From assembly GCF_040645615.1 (NCBI RefSeq), contig NZ_JBEYYO010000010.1, positions 1 through 64,000 of the forward strand: a stretch of 64,000 nt of DNA, given 5' to 3'. This DNA is from Glycomyces sp040645615 (lineage in GTDB: Bacteria > Actinomycetota > Actinomycetes > Mycobacteriales > Micromonosporaceae). The position numbers and the translations under genes were made by a program. Within the stretch, counting starts at the first letter, position 1, and every line of letters begins with the position of its first letter. The notes below the pieces were generated by a model. That model did not search any database and had not been told where the DNA came from. It saw only the letters and a list, made by a program, of their open reading frames with translations. Shown here piece by piece: positions 42,113-50,723 of the stretch.

Positions 42113-43117
42113 TTGACCTTCGAGTCGTCCCCATCGCAGCCGTCACCGCCTCCTGCGTCGCTCACTCCCCAGGAGTTCAAGGCGACGGCCGAGGCGATCC
42201 TGACGAACGTCGAGTGGGTGATCGAGGGCAAGTCCCACACGATCAAACTCGCGATCGCGGTCATGCTCGCCGAAGGGCACCTGCTCCTCGAAGACGTCCC
42301 CGGGGTGGGCAAGACGCAGCTGGCCAAGGCGCTGGCCAGGTCGGTCGACTGCTCGGTGCGGCGCATCCAGTTCACCCCCGACCTCTTGCCCTCCGACGTG
42401 ACGGGCGTGAGCATCTTCGACCCCGAGAAACGCGACTTCGTGTTCAAGCCCGGGGCGATCTTCGGGAACCTGATCCTCGGCGACGAGATCAACCGGGCCA
42501 GCCCCAAGACCCAGGCCGCGCTGCTCGAATGCATGGAGGAACGCCAGGTCACCGTCGACGGCAACACGTACAAGCTGCGCAGCCCCTTCATGGTGATCGC
42601 GACCCAGAACCCGGTCGAGATGGAGGGGACCTACCCGCTGCCCGAAGCGCAGCGCGACCGGTTCGCCGCCCGATTGGCCATCGGCTACCCCGACGTCAAC
42701 GCCGAACTGGCGCTGCTGGACCGCCGCGAGGAGTACAACCCGCTGGACGCGCTGCGGCCGGTGGCCGACGCGGACATGATCGTGCGGATGGTCGCTGCCG
42801 CCCGCGCGGTGCACCTGGCCCCCGAACTGAAGCGGTACGTGGTGGACCTGGTGGCCGCCACGCGCACCAACGCGCAAGTGCGCCTGGGCGCGAGCCCGCG
42901 CGCGACCTTGCAGCTCCTGCGGTGCACGCAGGTGCTGGCGGCGATGGACGGGCGCGACTTCGCGCTCCCCGACGACGTGCAGCAGCTGGCCGTGCCGGTG
43001 CTCGCCCACCGGCTCATCCCCACCACGGAGACCACGATGGGCGGAGGGGACACCAAGGCGATCGTGTCCGACATCCTCAGGCACGTCCCGGTGGTGTCCC
43101 ACCCGGGAAGGTATTAG
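42113..43117 (+). CDS. MoxR-family AAA+ ATPase
   Basis: A 334-residue AAA+ ATPase of the MoxR class, chaperone-like proteins that mature partner proteins encoded alongside. Walker A is GVGKTQLAK, Walker B LILGDEINRA and sensor 1 ATQNPVEMEG. A TTG start at 42113 is chosen because GGGAGG lies five bases upstream; the frame is open to 42041 but that part is Pro-rich and lacks a site. It leads an operon with DUF58 and transglutaminase genes, a well-conserved trio. Confidence 0.93.
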   Translation: MTFESSPSQPSPPPASLTPQEFKATAEAILTNVEWVIEGKSHTIKLAIAVMLAEGHLLLEDVPGVGKTQLAKALARSVDCSVRRIQFTPDLLPSDVTGVSIFDPEKRDFVFKPGAIFGNLILGDEINRASPKTQAALLECMEERQVTVDGNTYKLRSPFMVIATQNPVEMEGTYPLPEAQRDRFAARLAIGYPDVNAELALLDRREEYNPLDALRPVADADMIVRMVAAARAVHLAPELKRYVVDLVAATRTNAQVRLGASPRATLQLLRCTQVLAAMDGRDFALPDDVQQLAVPVLAHRLIPTTETTMGGGDTKAIVSDILRHVPVVSHPGRY

Positions 43118-43119
43118 GC

Positions 43120-44364
43120 GTGGAGCTCACCGGGCGCGGCAAGACGCTGCTGGCGGTGAGTGTGGTCGTCGGCCTCACCGCGCTCGCGGTGGGCGAGGGC
43201 GACCTGCTGCGGGCCGCCGTGCTCGCCGCGGTCCTGCCGCTCGGCGGGGTGGTGGTGCTGCGCTGGACGCGGCCCTCGCTGGAATCGAACCGGGTGCTCA
43301 ACCCCGCGCAGGTCGAGGCCGGGCAGTCGACCCAGGTGCGCCTGGGGATCCAGAACATCGGACGGCGCCGTCCCCCGGCGCTGATGCTGGAGGACCGCAT
43401 CCCCTACCGCCTGGGCAACCGCCCGCGCCTGGTGCTGGAACGGCTCGCGCCCGGGGCGAGGAGCGTCGTCAACTACACAATCACCCCGAGCACGCGCGGC
43501 GCGTACGAGTTGGGGCCGTTGACCGTCCGCACCGCCGACGCGTTCGGGATGGCCATGGCCGTCCAGGAGTTCCCCGTGACGACCGAGTTGATCGTCACCC
43601 CGCGGATCCAGCCGCTGCCGAGCCTGCTGCTGCCGGGCGGGGCGGGCATGTCGTCGAGCGAGGCGGCCGCGCACGCGGTCGCGATCACCGGCAACGACGA
43701 CATCGCGGTGCGCGAGTACCGCAACGGCGACGACATGCGCCGCGTCCACTGGAAGGCCAGCGCGCACCGCGACCAGCTCATGGTCCGCCGCGAGGAGCAG
43801 CCGTGGGAGAACAACGCGTCGGTGCTCTTGGACGTGCGCCGAGGCGCGCACCGCGGCGAGCTGTCGAGCTTCGAGTGGATGGTGGACGCGGCCGCGTCGG
43901 CCGTCGTGCGGCTCTCGCGGGACGGGATCGACCCGTGGCTGATCACCTCGCATCGCGACTTCGAATGCCGCCGCGGCGATTACAGCCAGGCGATGCGGTA
44001 CCTGGCCACGGTGAACGCGGCCCCTGAGGCGCCGATCGGGCAGATGGTCGAGAAGGCGCAGCGGTCGCGGTCGGTGTCGGGCATCGTGGCGTTCCTGGGG
44101 CACGTGACCCCTGACGAGGGCGCGTCGCTGGGGCGGCTGGCCAGGCGCGGCGGGCACTGCACGGCGTTCGTGGTCGACCCGATCAAGTGGATCCCGCACG
44201 GCGGGCAGCACCGGAACGACCCGCGGGAGCGGGCGTTCGCCGAACAGCACATGGCCGCGGTGTCGGCCCTGGTCAACGCGGGCTGGCAGGTGATCCCGGT
44301 CGTGGCCGGGACGGAGCTGCGCCGCGTGTGGAGCCGCCTGGGCGCGTGGAGGAATCTCGGATGA
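43120..44364 (+). CDS. DUF58 domain membrane protein
   Basis: A 414-residue protein with two N-terminal membrane helices and a C-terminal DUF58 (vWA-like) domain, marked by REYRNGDDMRRVHWKASAHRDQLMVRREEQ. DUF58 proteins are the usual partners of MoxR ATPases. GTG 43120 has GGAAGG upstream, two bases past the moxR stop. Its TGA overlaps the next start. The function is likely in envelope maintenance, but this is unproven. Confidence 0.92.
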   Translation: MELTGRGKTLLAVSVVVGLTALAVGEGDLLRAAVLAAVLPLGGVVVLRWTRPSLESNRVLNPAQVEAGQSTQVRLGIQNIGRRRPPALMLEDRIPYRLGNRPRLVLERLAPGARSVVNYTITPSTRGAYELGPLTVRTADAFGMAMAVQEFPVTTELIVTPRIQPLPSLLLPGGAGMSSSEAAAHAVAITGNDDIAVREYRNGDDMRRVHWKASAHRDQLMVRREEQPWENNASVLLDVRRGAHRGELSSFEWMVDAAASAVVRLSRDGIDPWLITSHRDFECRRGDYSQAMRYLATVNAAPEAPIGQMVEKAQRSRSVSGIVAFLGHVTPDEGASLGRLARRGGHCTAFVVDPIKWIPHGGQHRNDPRERAFAEQHMAAVSALVNAGWQVIPVVAGTELRRVWSRLGAWRNLG

Positions 44365-46718
44365 GCGGACAGCGGCACGCGACCGTGGTGGCGGCCTGCA
44401 CGCTGGCGTTGACCCTGACGCCGCTGATCGGCGTGTTCGAGGGCCTGGCCTGGACGTTCCCGGTGATGCTGACGATCGGCATCATCGCCTTGACCGGTGC
44501 GCTCATCCGCGCGGCCGGGCGCGGGCAGGGCCTCCAGACGCTCGGCATGGCCGCGGCGCTGCTCGTGGTCCTCACCGCGGGCTTCTCGGGCGGGACCTCG
44601 CTCCTGCTGATCATCCCCACCCCGGCCACCTTCACGTACTGGGCGGAACTGGGCGCCTCGGGCGTGCGGGACATCGTCGTCAACACGCCGCCGGTGGCGG
44701 CCGAGGGCGGCATTCTGTTCCTGACCCTGATCGGGGTCGGCGTCGTCGCGATCCTCCACGACATGTTCGTGGTGGGCCTGCGGACCCCGGCGCTGGCGGG
44801 CCTGACGCTGCTGACGATGTACCTCGTGCCGGTCTCGGTCGCGCCCGAGGCCACCGCGTGGTTCTGGTTCGTGCTGCCCGCCATCGCGTACCTGTGGATC
44901 CTCGGCGACGACAACCTGCGGCGCGTCTCCTCGTTCGGGCACCGGTTCACCGGCACCGGGCAGCTCGTGGGGCAGGGCTTCCCCTCGCCGCTGGCACGCA
45001 CGGCGCGCTGGTCGGCGGTCGGGTTCGTCACGGCCACGCTGCTGGCGCTCGCCGTGGTCCCGGTGGACACCGACGGCCTGGTCAACCGGGTCGAGAACAA
45101 CTTCAACGGGCAAGGCGACGCGTACGGGCTCGGCGACGTGAACCCGTGGGCGCAACTGTCCGGTTCACTGAACCAGCCGACCGAAGTGGACGTCCTGCGG
45201 GTGACCACGAACGACCCGAACCCGCGCTACCTGCGCATGCACGTGCTCGACCAGCTGACCGGCGACGGCTTCGGCCCCAACGAGTACAGGGGCAACAAAC
45301 CGCTCAGTTCGCTCGACGACGACGGCTCCTCGGGCACGGTCTACGAGGCGCAGATCGAGAACCTGGAGATGACCGCACCGGTGGTGCCGGTGTACGGCAA
45401 CCCCCAGAGCCTCGACATCGAAGGCGACTGGTCGATCGACGCCGACACCGACGTGATCATCGGCGACGACACCGACATGGGCGACGTCTCGTCCTACACC
45501 CTCACCTACACCGACCCCACGCCCGAAGCCGAAGTGCTGGCCGCGGCTCTCGGCATGGACCCCGGCGACGAACGGTGGGAGGCCAACACCGCACACCCGA
45601 ACGTGCCGGACCTGACCGCGATCGTGGACCAGGAGCTTCGCGGCGCGAACACCGTGCACGAGAAGGTCCTCGCGGTGGAGGACTTCCTGTCGGTCGAGAA
45701 CGGATTCATGTACTCGCTCCAGACCGGCGACGCGGGCAACGACGAGGCGATCCTCGACTTCCTGGAGACCAAACGGGGCTACTGCCAGCAGTTCGCCGCC
45801 ACGATGGCCTGGATGCTGCGCGAGGCCGACGTGGCCGCGCGCGTCGTCATCGGCATGTCCAAGGGCTCGCGCGACGGCGAGTCGTGGGTGCTCACCAGCC
45901 GCGACTACCACGCGTGGGTCGAGGTGTACTACGAAGGCTCCGGCTGGATCCCGTTCGACCCGACCCCGGCCTCGGGCGTGCCCGGATCGGTGAACTTCCC
46001 GTGGGCGAACGAGCCCGCCGAAGCGGTCGAGGGCCCCAGCCCCGAGCCCGGCGAGAGCGCCGGCCCGACCGACACGCCCTCGGGAGCCACGCCTTCGGCC
46101 GAGAACCCGAGCGTGCCCGAGGGGCAGGACCCGACCGCGCAGGCCACCGCCGACGCCGCGGGCGGCGGCTCGGGGGTGAGCATCGACCCCAGGTGGCTGC
46201 TGGTGGTGCCGCTCCTGGCGGTCCCGTTCGTGCCGATGCTGCTGCGCGGCGCGATGCGGCGCAGACGCCTCGCCCCGGACCGGATCACCGCCAAGACCGC
46301 GTGGGACGAGACCACCGACCTGGCCGCGGACTTCGGCATCTCGCTGCCGGACACGCTCACCCCGAGGCAGGCCGCCGGAGTCCTCGCGCAGAAGGCCCCC
46401 GCGGCGCGCGAGGCCGCGACCCGCCTCGGCTCGGCGATGGCCCTCCACCGATACTCCCCCAGGGGCGCCGACCCGGCAGGGCTCGCCGACGCTGTGCACG
46501 ACCTGCATTCCGAACTGGACAAGGCCGCCGAACCGGGTCGCAGGCGCAGAGCCAGGTTCTGGCCCGCGTCGCTCGCCGAGAAGCTCAGGCCCGGAAGCGA
46601 ATCCGAGGCGGGCTCGGCCCGCCGCTCGACGCCGGTGACCTCGCGTCTGCGGGCCGCGATGCGGCGTCGGCGACGTTCGAACAGCCGCGGGGGCGGGTCT
46701 GTCACAGGCCGCACCTAA
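44361..46718 (+). CDS. TgpA-like membrane transglutaminase
   Basis: A 785-residue membrane protein. The N-terminal half has about six helices of the DUF3488 type. An extracytoplasmic transglutaminase core follows with the catalytic triad Cys475 (RGYCQQFA), His517 (RDYHAWVEV) and Asp533 (PFDPTP). A Pro/Ser/Glu-rich linker, a further helix (WLLVVPLLAVPFVPML) and a cytoplasmic C-terminal region come last. It is coupled to the DUF58 gene (ATGA) and completes the MoxR-DUF58-transglutaminase module. Confidence 0.93.
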   Translation: MSGQRHATVVAACTLALTLTPLIGVFEGLAWTFPVMLTIGIIALTGALIRAAGRGQGLQTLGMAAALLVVLTAGFSGGTSLLLIIPTPATFTYWAELGASGVRDIVVNTPPVAAEGGILFLTLIGVGVVAILHDMFVVGLRTPALAGLTLLTMYLVPVSVAPEATAWFWFVLPAIAYLWILGDDNLRRVSSFGHRFTGTGQLVGQGFPSPLARTARWSAVGFVTATLLALAVVPVDTDGLVNRVENNFNGQGDAYGLGDVNPWAQLSGSLNQPTEVDVLRVTTNDPNPRYLRMHVLDQLTGDGFGPNEYRGNKPLSSLDDDGSSGTVYEAQIENLEMTAPVVPVYGNPQSLDIEGDWSIDADTDVIIGDDTDMGDVSSYTLTYTDPTPEAEVLAAALGMDPGDERWEANTAHPNVPDLTAIVDQELRGANTVHEKVLAVEDFLSVENGFMYSLQTGDAGNDEAILDFLETKRGYCQQFAATMAWMLREADVAARVVIGMSKGSRDGESWVLTSRDYHAWVEVYYEGSGWIPFDPTPASGVPGSVNFPWANEPAEAVEGPSPEPGESAGPTDTPSGATPSAENPSVPEGQDPTAQATADAAGGGSGVSIDPRWLLVVPLLAVPFVPMLLRGAMRRRRLAPDRITAKTAWDETTDLAADFGISLPDTLTPRQAAGVLAQKAPAAREAATRLGSAMALHRYSPRGADPAGLADAVHDLHSELDKAAEPGRRRRARFWPASLAEKLRPGSESEAGSARRSTPVTSRLRAAMRRRRRSNSRGGGSVTGRT

Positions 46719-46728
46719 GGTTGCGGGC

Positions 46729-48474
46729 ATGGACAGACGCGGTTCGGTCACCGGCGCATCACGCACGGCGGGCACGGTCGAGGGCTTCACCCAGCCGGCG
46801 CTCGACTCGTTCGGGACCCCGCTGTCCGAGGTCGTGTTCTGCGTCGTCGACCTGGAGACCACCGGGCTGGCCGCCGACGCGTGCGGGATCACCGAGATCG
46901 GGGCCGTCAAGGTCAAGGGCGGCGAGGTCATCGGCGAGTTCGCGACCCTCGTCAACCCCGGCGAGCCCATCGACCCGCGCGTCACCCGCCTGACCGGGAT
47001 CACCGACGACATGGTCGCCGACGCACCGGGGATCGAGGCGGTCCTGCCCGCGTTCCTCGAATTCGCGCACGGCGCGACCATGGTGGCCCACAACGCCGGG
47101 TTCGACATCGGGTTCCTGCGCCACGCGTGCGAGCTCACCGACACGCGCTGGCCGCGCCCGCCCGTGGTCGACACCGTGGTCCTGGCGCGGCGGCTCACCG
47201 AGAAGAGCGAGGTCCCCAACCGGCGGCTCGGAACCCTGGCGCGGCTGTTCGGGTCCCCGGTGACCCCGAACCACCGGGCCCTTGACGACGCGAAGGCCAC
47301 CGTCACGGTCCTCCACGGCCTCATCGAGCGGGCCACCGGGCACGGCGTGGTCACCGACGCGGAGCTGTCGGAGTTCTGCCGGGCGATTCCCTCTGAGCTG
47401 CAACGGCGCAAGCGGCACCTGGCCGAGGGCCTGCCGCGCTCGCCGGGGGTGTACATCTTCCGCGACGCCGACGACCGGGCGCTGTACATCGGCGTGTCGG
47501 TCGACGTGGCCGCGCGGGTGCGCAGCTACTTCTCGGCCGCGGAGCAGCGGCGCAGGCTGCGGGACATGCTCGCGTCGGCCGAGCGCGTCGAGGTCGTCGA
47601 ATGCGCGCACCGGCTCGAAGCGGGCGTGGCCGAACTGCGGCTCATCTCGGGCGGCAAGCCGCCGTACAACCGGGCCGCGAAGTTCCCCGAGCACCGCAGC
47701 TGGGTGCGCTTCACCGACGAACCGTATCCGCGCCTTCAGGTCTCGCGCAAGCCCCCCGCGCCGGGCACCCCGCGGCTCGGGCCGACCTCCGGGACGCAGG
47801 CGCAGGCCGCGATCAACGCCATCGAGGCCGCGATGCCGATCCGCTCGTGCCGGACCCGCTTGTCCCCCAAGCGGTTGTCGCCCTCGTGCGTGCTCGGGGA
47901 GATCGGGCGGTGCGCCGAGCCGTGCCGCCACACGGTCTCGGTCGAGGAGTACGCCTCGATCGCCGAACGGGCCGCGCGGGCGATGGACGGCGACCCCGCG
48001 CCGGTCGCCGAGGCGATCGGCGAGCGCCTCGCCGAACTGGCCGAGTCCGAGCGGTTCGAGGCCGCCGCAGAGCGCCGAGACGAACTCGGGGCGTTCCTGT
48101 CCCTCGCCGCGGCCACGCACCGCGTCAGGAGCCTTGTGGCGGCCGGAGAGCTCGTGGCGGCGGGTCGGGCCAAGGGCGGCGGCTGGGAGGTCGCGGTGAT
48201 CCGCCACGGCCTCCTCGCGGGCGCGATCCGCACCCCGCCCCGCGTCGACCCGATGCCCCACATCGCCAAACTCCGAGAGACCTCCCGCGCGATCGAACCG
48301 GTCGAAGACGTCGTGGACGCGGCCCACGCCGCCGAGACCCGCCTCCTCCTCGACTGGCTCGCCCGCCCCGAAGTCCGCATCGTCCACGCAGAGGGAACCT
48401 GGGCGACCCGCCTCGACGGCCCCGAACGCTGGACCGGCACCCTCCCCAAACCAGAGAACCCCTGGCAGCGCTGA
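46729..48474 (+). CDS. DEDDh exonuclease fused to a GIY-YIG (UvrC-like) nuclease
   Basis: A 581-residue protein. An N-terminal DnaQ-like 3'-5' exonuclease domain (Asp41/Glu43 in VVDLETTGL, later VAHNAGFDIGFL and HRALDDA) is joined to a UvrC-type GIY-YIG nuclease (SPGVYIFRDADDRALYIGVS, from about residue 238). A cysteine-containing middle region follows. The same fusion occurs in mycobacteria (Rv2191), also near the cytochrome bc1 genes. It probably acts in DNA repair. The ATG at 46729 follows the transglutaminase stop by ten bases, so it may be part of that operon. Confidence 0.92.
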   Translation: MDRRGSVTGASRTAGTVEGFTQPALDSFGTPLSEVVFCVVDLETTGLAADACGITEIGAVKVKGGEVIGEFATLVNPGEPIDPRVTRLTGITDDMVADAPGIEAVLPAFLEFAHGATMVAHNAGFDIGFLRHACELTDTRWPRPPVVDTVVLARRLTEKSEVPNRRLGTLARLFGSPVTPNHRALDDAKATVTVLHGLIERATGHGVVTDAELSEFCRAIPSELQRRKRHLAEGLPRSPGVYIFRDADDRALYIGVSVDVAARVRSYFSAAEQRRRLRDMLASAERVEVVECAHRLEAGVAELRLISGGKPPYNRAAKFPEHRSWVRFTDEPYPRLQVSRKPPAPGTPRLGPTSGTQAQAAINAIEAAMPIRSCRTRLSPKRLSPSCVLGEIGRCAEPCRHTVSVEEYASIAERAARAMDGDPAPVAEAIGERLAELAESERFEAAAERRDELGAFLSLAAATHRVRSLVAAGELVAAGRAKGGGWEVAVIRHGLLAGAIRTPPRVDPMPHIAKLRETSRAIEPVEDVVDAAHAAETRLLLDWLARPEVRIVHAEGTWATRLDGPERWTGTLPKPENPWQR

Positions 48475-48764
48475 CCGCGCATGGCGCACCTCACCACATG
48501 GTGGGACAGGTCGCGCGACGCTCTGTCGCCGCTCTCGCACCGCGTGTTTTCGCTGGTCGACGGCGGCGTCGCCGACATTTCGGGCGCAAGGCGTCTCGCA
48601 TGTCGTTGCGGCGCTTGGGGTGTCGATTCTCCCAGGGCGCTGGTACTGTCCGTGTTCCGTACGTGGCTATGGAAATGCCGAAATCCGACAGTGTCTAGTG
48701 TCGATTCTCTCCAAGGATCGTTGTACATCTAGAATGCGGTCAACCTTGGGCATCGGAGGCTTTC
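48475..48764 (+). promoter_or_regulatory. Promoter region of the RSH-type gene
   Basis: These 290 bases contain one short open frame (48481-48732) that I do not believe to be a gene. A good -10 hexamer TAGAAT lies at 48730-48735, about 30 bases before the RSH start, with no clear -35. No terminator for the upstream nuclease gene is seen. Confidence 0.5.
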
Positions 48765-50492
48765 ATGTTGCGCGCATTGCTTTCGGCTACTCGGTCTGCC
48801 AAACCGGACGACCCGTGGGACCTCGCGGGAAAGGTGGCGCAGCTCGAAGCGGCTCACCGTGCCCACTGCGAGCAGCCCGACATGCTCCTGGTCCGCCGCG
48901 CCTACCGCATCGCCGAGCAGATGCACCGCGGGCAGGCCCGCCGCTCGGGCGAGCCGTACATCACCCACCCGATCGCCGTGTCGACCATCCTCGCCGAACT
49001 CGGCGTCGACACCGCCACCATCGCCGCCGGGCTCCTCCACGACACCGTCGAGGACACCAGCTACTCCCTCGAAGCGCTGCGCGGCGACTTCGGCGACGAG
49101 ATCGCGGTCATGGTCGACGGCGTCACCAAGCTCGACAAGATCCACCTCGGCTCGGCCGCCGAGGCCGAGACGTTCCGCAAACTGGTGCTCACCGCCGGGC
49201 GCGACATCCGCGTCATGGTCATCAAGCTGGCCGACCGGCTGCACAACATGCGCACCATCAAGTTCAAGAAGCGCCCCAGCCAGATCCGCATCGCCGAAGC
49301 GACCAAGGACGTGCTGATCCCCCTGGCCGACCGGCTCGGGCTCTACGTGATCAAGCGCGAGCTGGAGGACATCGTCCTGGAGACGCTCGAACCGGAGGTC
49401 TTCCAGGCCATCCGCGAGCACATCGGCTCCGACACCGACCGCAACCGCAAAGTGGCCCTCATCGTGCCCCAGGTGCGCCGGGCCCTGCGCGAGTTCAAGG
49501 TCACCGCCACCCTCCAGGACCGGCCGAGGCACCCGTACTCGGTCTACCGCGAGATGCAGAAGCACCCCGGCACCGGCCCGGCCGACCCGCCGCGCCTGGT
49601 GATCGTGGTCGACGGGCCCGCCACCGACTGCTACGCCGCGCTCGGTGCGATCCACAAGGTCTGGAAGCCACTCGGCGGCAAGTTCCGCGACCTCATCGCG
49701 GCCAAGAAGTTCAACCTGTACCAGTCGATCCACACCGCCGTGGCCGGGCCGGGCGGCGAGGCCGTCGAGTTCCTCATCCGCACCAAGGAAATGCACGAGA
49801 CCGCCGAGATCGGCATCGTGGCCGGGCTGCGCCAGAGCGGGGCCAACCCGGTCGACGTGCAGCTGCCGTGGCTCCAGCGGCTCCTGGACTGGCAGCACGA
49901 GGTGGCCGACTCGGGCCAGTTCCTGCACTCGCTGCGCTGCGACCTCGCCGACCAGGACATCCTGGTCTTCACCGGCGACGGGGAGCAGGTGCTGGTCCCC
50001 AAGGCCTCCACCGCCGTCGACGTGGCGTACTGCTCGGGCCCAGCCAAGGGCCACCGGCTCATCGCGGCCTACGTCAACGGCGAGATCGCGCCGGTCTCGC
50101 AACCGCTGCGCGACGGCGACACGGTCGAGCTGGTCCTCACCACCGAGCAGCCGTACGGGCCCTCGAAGCAGTGGCTCGACCACGCCAAGACTCCCGAGGC
50201 GCAGCTGCACATCAACGACTGGTTCGGCGCGATCGACGACCTCGACTCCACCGGCGAGCTCCCCGTGATCCCCATGCAGCGCTTCGAAGACGAACTCAAA
50301 GCGGGCAAGAACCGCCTGTGGAGGGCCCTCATCGCCCGCGGCAGAGGCCTAGCCGGAGAGCAGCCGCTCCACGGCGTGGCGTCCTCCCTGGGCTACCCCG
50401 ACCTCGACTCGCTCTACCTGGCCTTGGCGAGGGAGAAGCTCGACCCGGACGAACTGGCGGACAAGCTCATCACCACCGTCGACCGCTTCTAG
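48765..50492 (+). CDS. RelA/SpoT homologue, HD hydrolase intact, synthetase domain degenerate
   Basis: A 575-residue RSH protein. The N-terminal HD domain looks active for (p)ppGpp hydrolysis (His68 in ITHPIAV, His92-Asp93 in LLHDTVEDT, KLADRLHNMRT). The synthetase part keeps KFRDLIAAKKFNLYQSIHT. However, the usual RPKH is RPRH, the FDxxAxR aspartate segment reads PPRLVIVVDG, and the EIQIRT..AAHW.YK region is VEFLIRT..IVAG. A TGS-like domain follows (ILVFTGDGEQVLVPKASTAVDVAY). There is no ACT domain. It may be mainly a hydrolase. ATG 48765 has GGAGG five bases upstream. Confidence 0.88.
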   Translation: MLRALLSATRSAKPDDPWDLAGKVAQLEAAHRAHCEQPDMLLVRRAYRIAEQMHRGQARRSGEPYITHPIAVSTILAELGVDTATIAAGLLHDTVEDTSYSLEALRGDFGDEIAVMVDGVTKLDKIHLGSAAEAETFRKLVLTAGRDIRVMVIKLADRLHNMRTIKFKKRPSQIRIAEATKDVLIPLADRLGLYVIKRELEDIVLETLEPEVFQAIREHIGSDTDRNRKVALIVPQVRRALREFKVTATLQDRPRHPYSVYREMQKHPGTGPADPPRLVIVVDGPATDCYAALGAIHKVWKPLGGKFRDLIAAKKFNLYQSIHTAVAGPGGEAVEFLIRTKEMHETAEIGIVAGLRQSGANPVDVQLPWLQRLLDWQHEVADSGQFLHSLRCDLADQDILVFTGDGEQVLVPKASTAVDVAYCSGPAKGHRLIAAYVNGEIAPVSQPLRDGDTVELVLTTEQPYGPSKQWLDHAKTPEAQLHINDWFGAIDDLDSTGELPVIPMQRFEDELKAGKNRLWRALIARGRGLAGEQPLHGVASSLGYPDLDSLYLALAREKLDPDELADKLITTVDRF

Positions 50493-50517
50493 GCGAATGC
50501 ACCTCGCATAGAACCAC

Positions 50518-50644
50518 TGTCACACCCCCGAGCGACCATTGAATCGGGGGCGCTTCCACATCGAGGAAGACTCGCATTCAACCGCGACACCCCCCTGTCG
50601 CACCCTCGCGCGACGATTGACCCGGGGGCACCTCCGGATCGAGA
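50518..50644. repeat. Two 50-bp intergenic repeat copies 77 bp apart
   Basis: The segment at 50518-50567 recurs imperfectly at 50595-50644. Both follow CTGTC(A/G)CACCC and carry a core like GCGCGA(C)NATTGANNCGGGGGC. The same core occurs at 106-128, 195-217 (reversed) and 339-361. There is no gene in 50493-50723. Confidence 0.7.
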
Positions 50645-50682
50645 CTTCCTCACGTACAGAACGCGCTGAGCCGCTCAACGAC

Positions 50683-50712
50683 GAAGGGCCCCGCCTTCCG
50701 GCGGGGCCCTTC
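50683..50712. terminator. Bidirectional terminator between the RSH gene and qcrB
   Basis: A 13-bp perfect stem GAAGGGCCCCGCC with its complement around TTCC, placed 11 bases beyond the qcrB stop. Confidence 0.85.
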
Positions 50713-50723
50713 ATCTCGTCTCG

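Noticed and set aside
48481..48732. An 83-codon plus-strand frame upstream of the RSH gene
   Set aside because: No ribosome site, no recognisable domain, atypical composition, and it overlaps the RSH promoter region.
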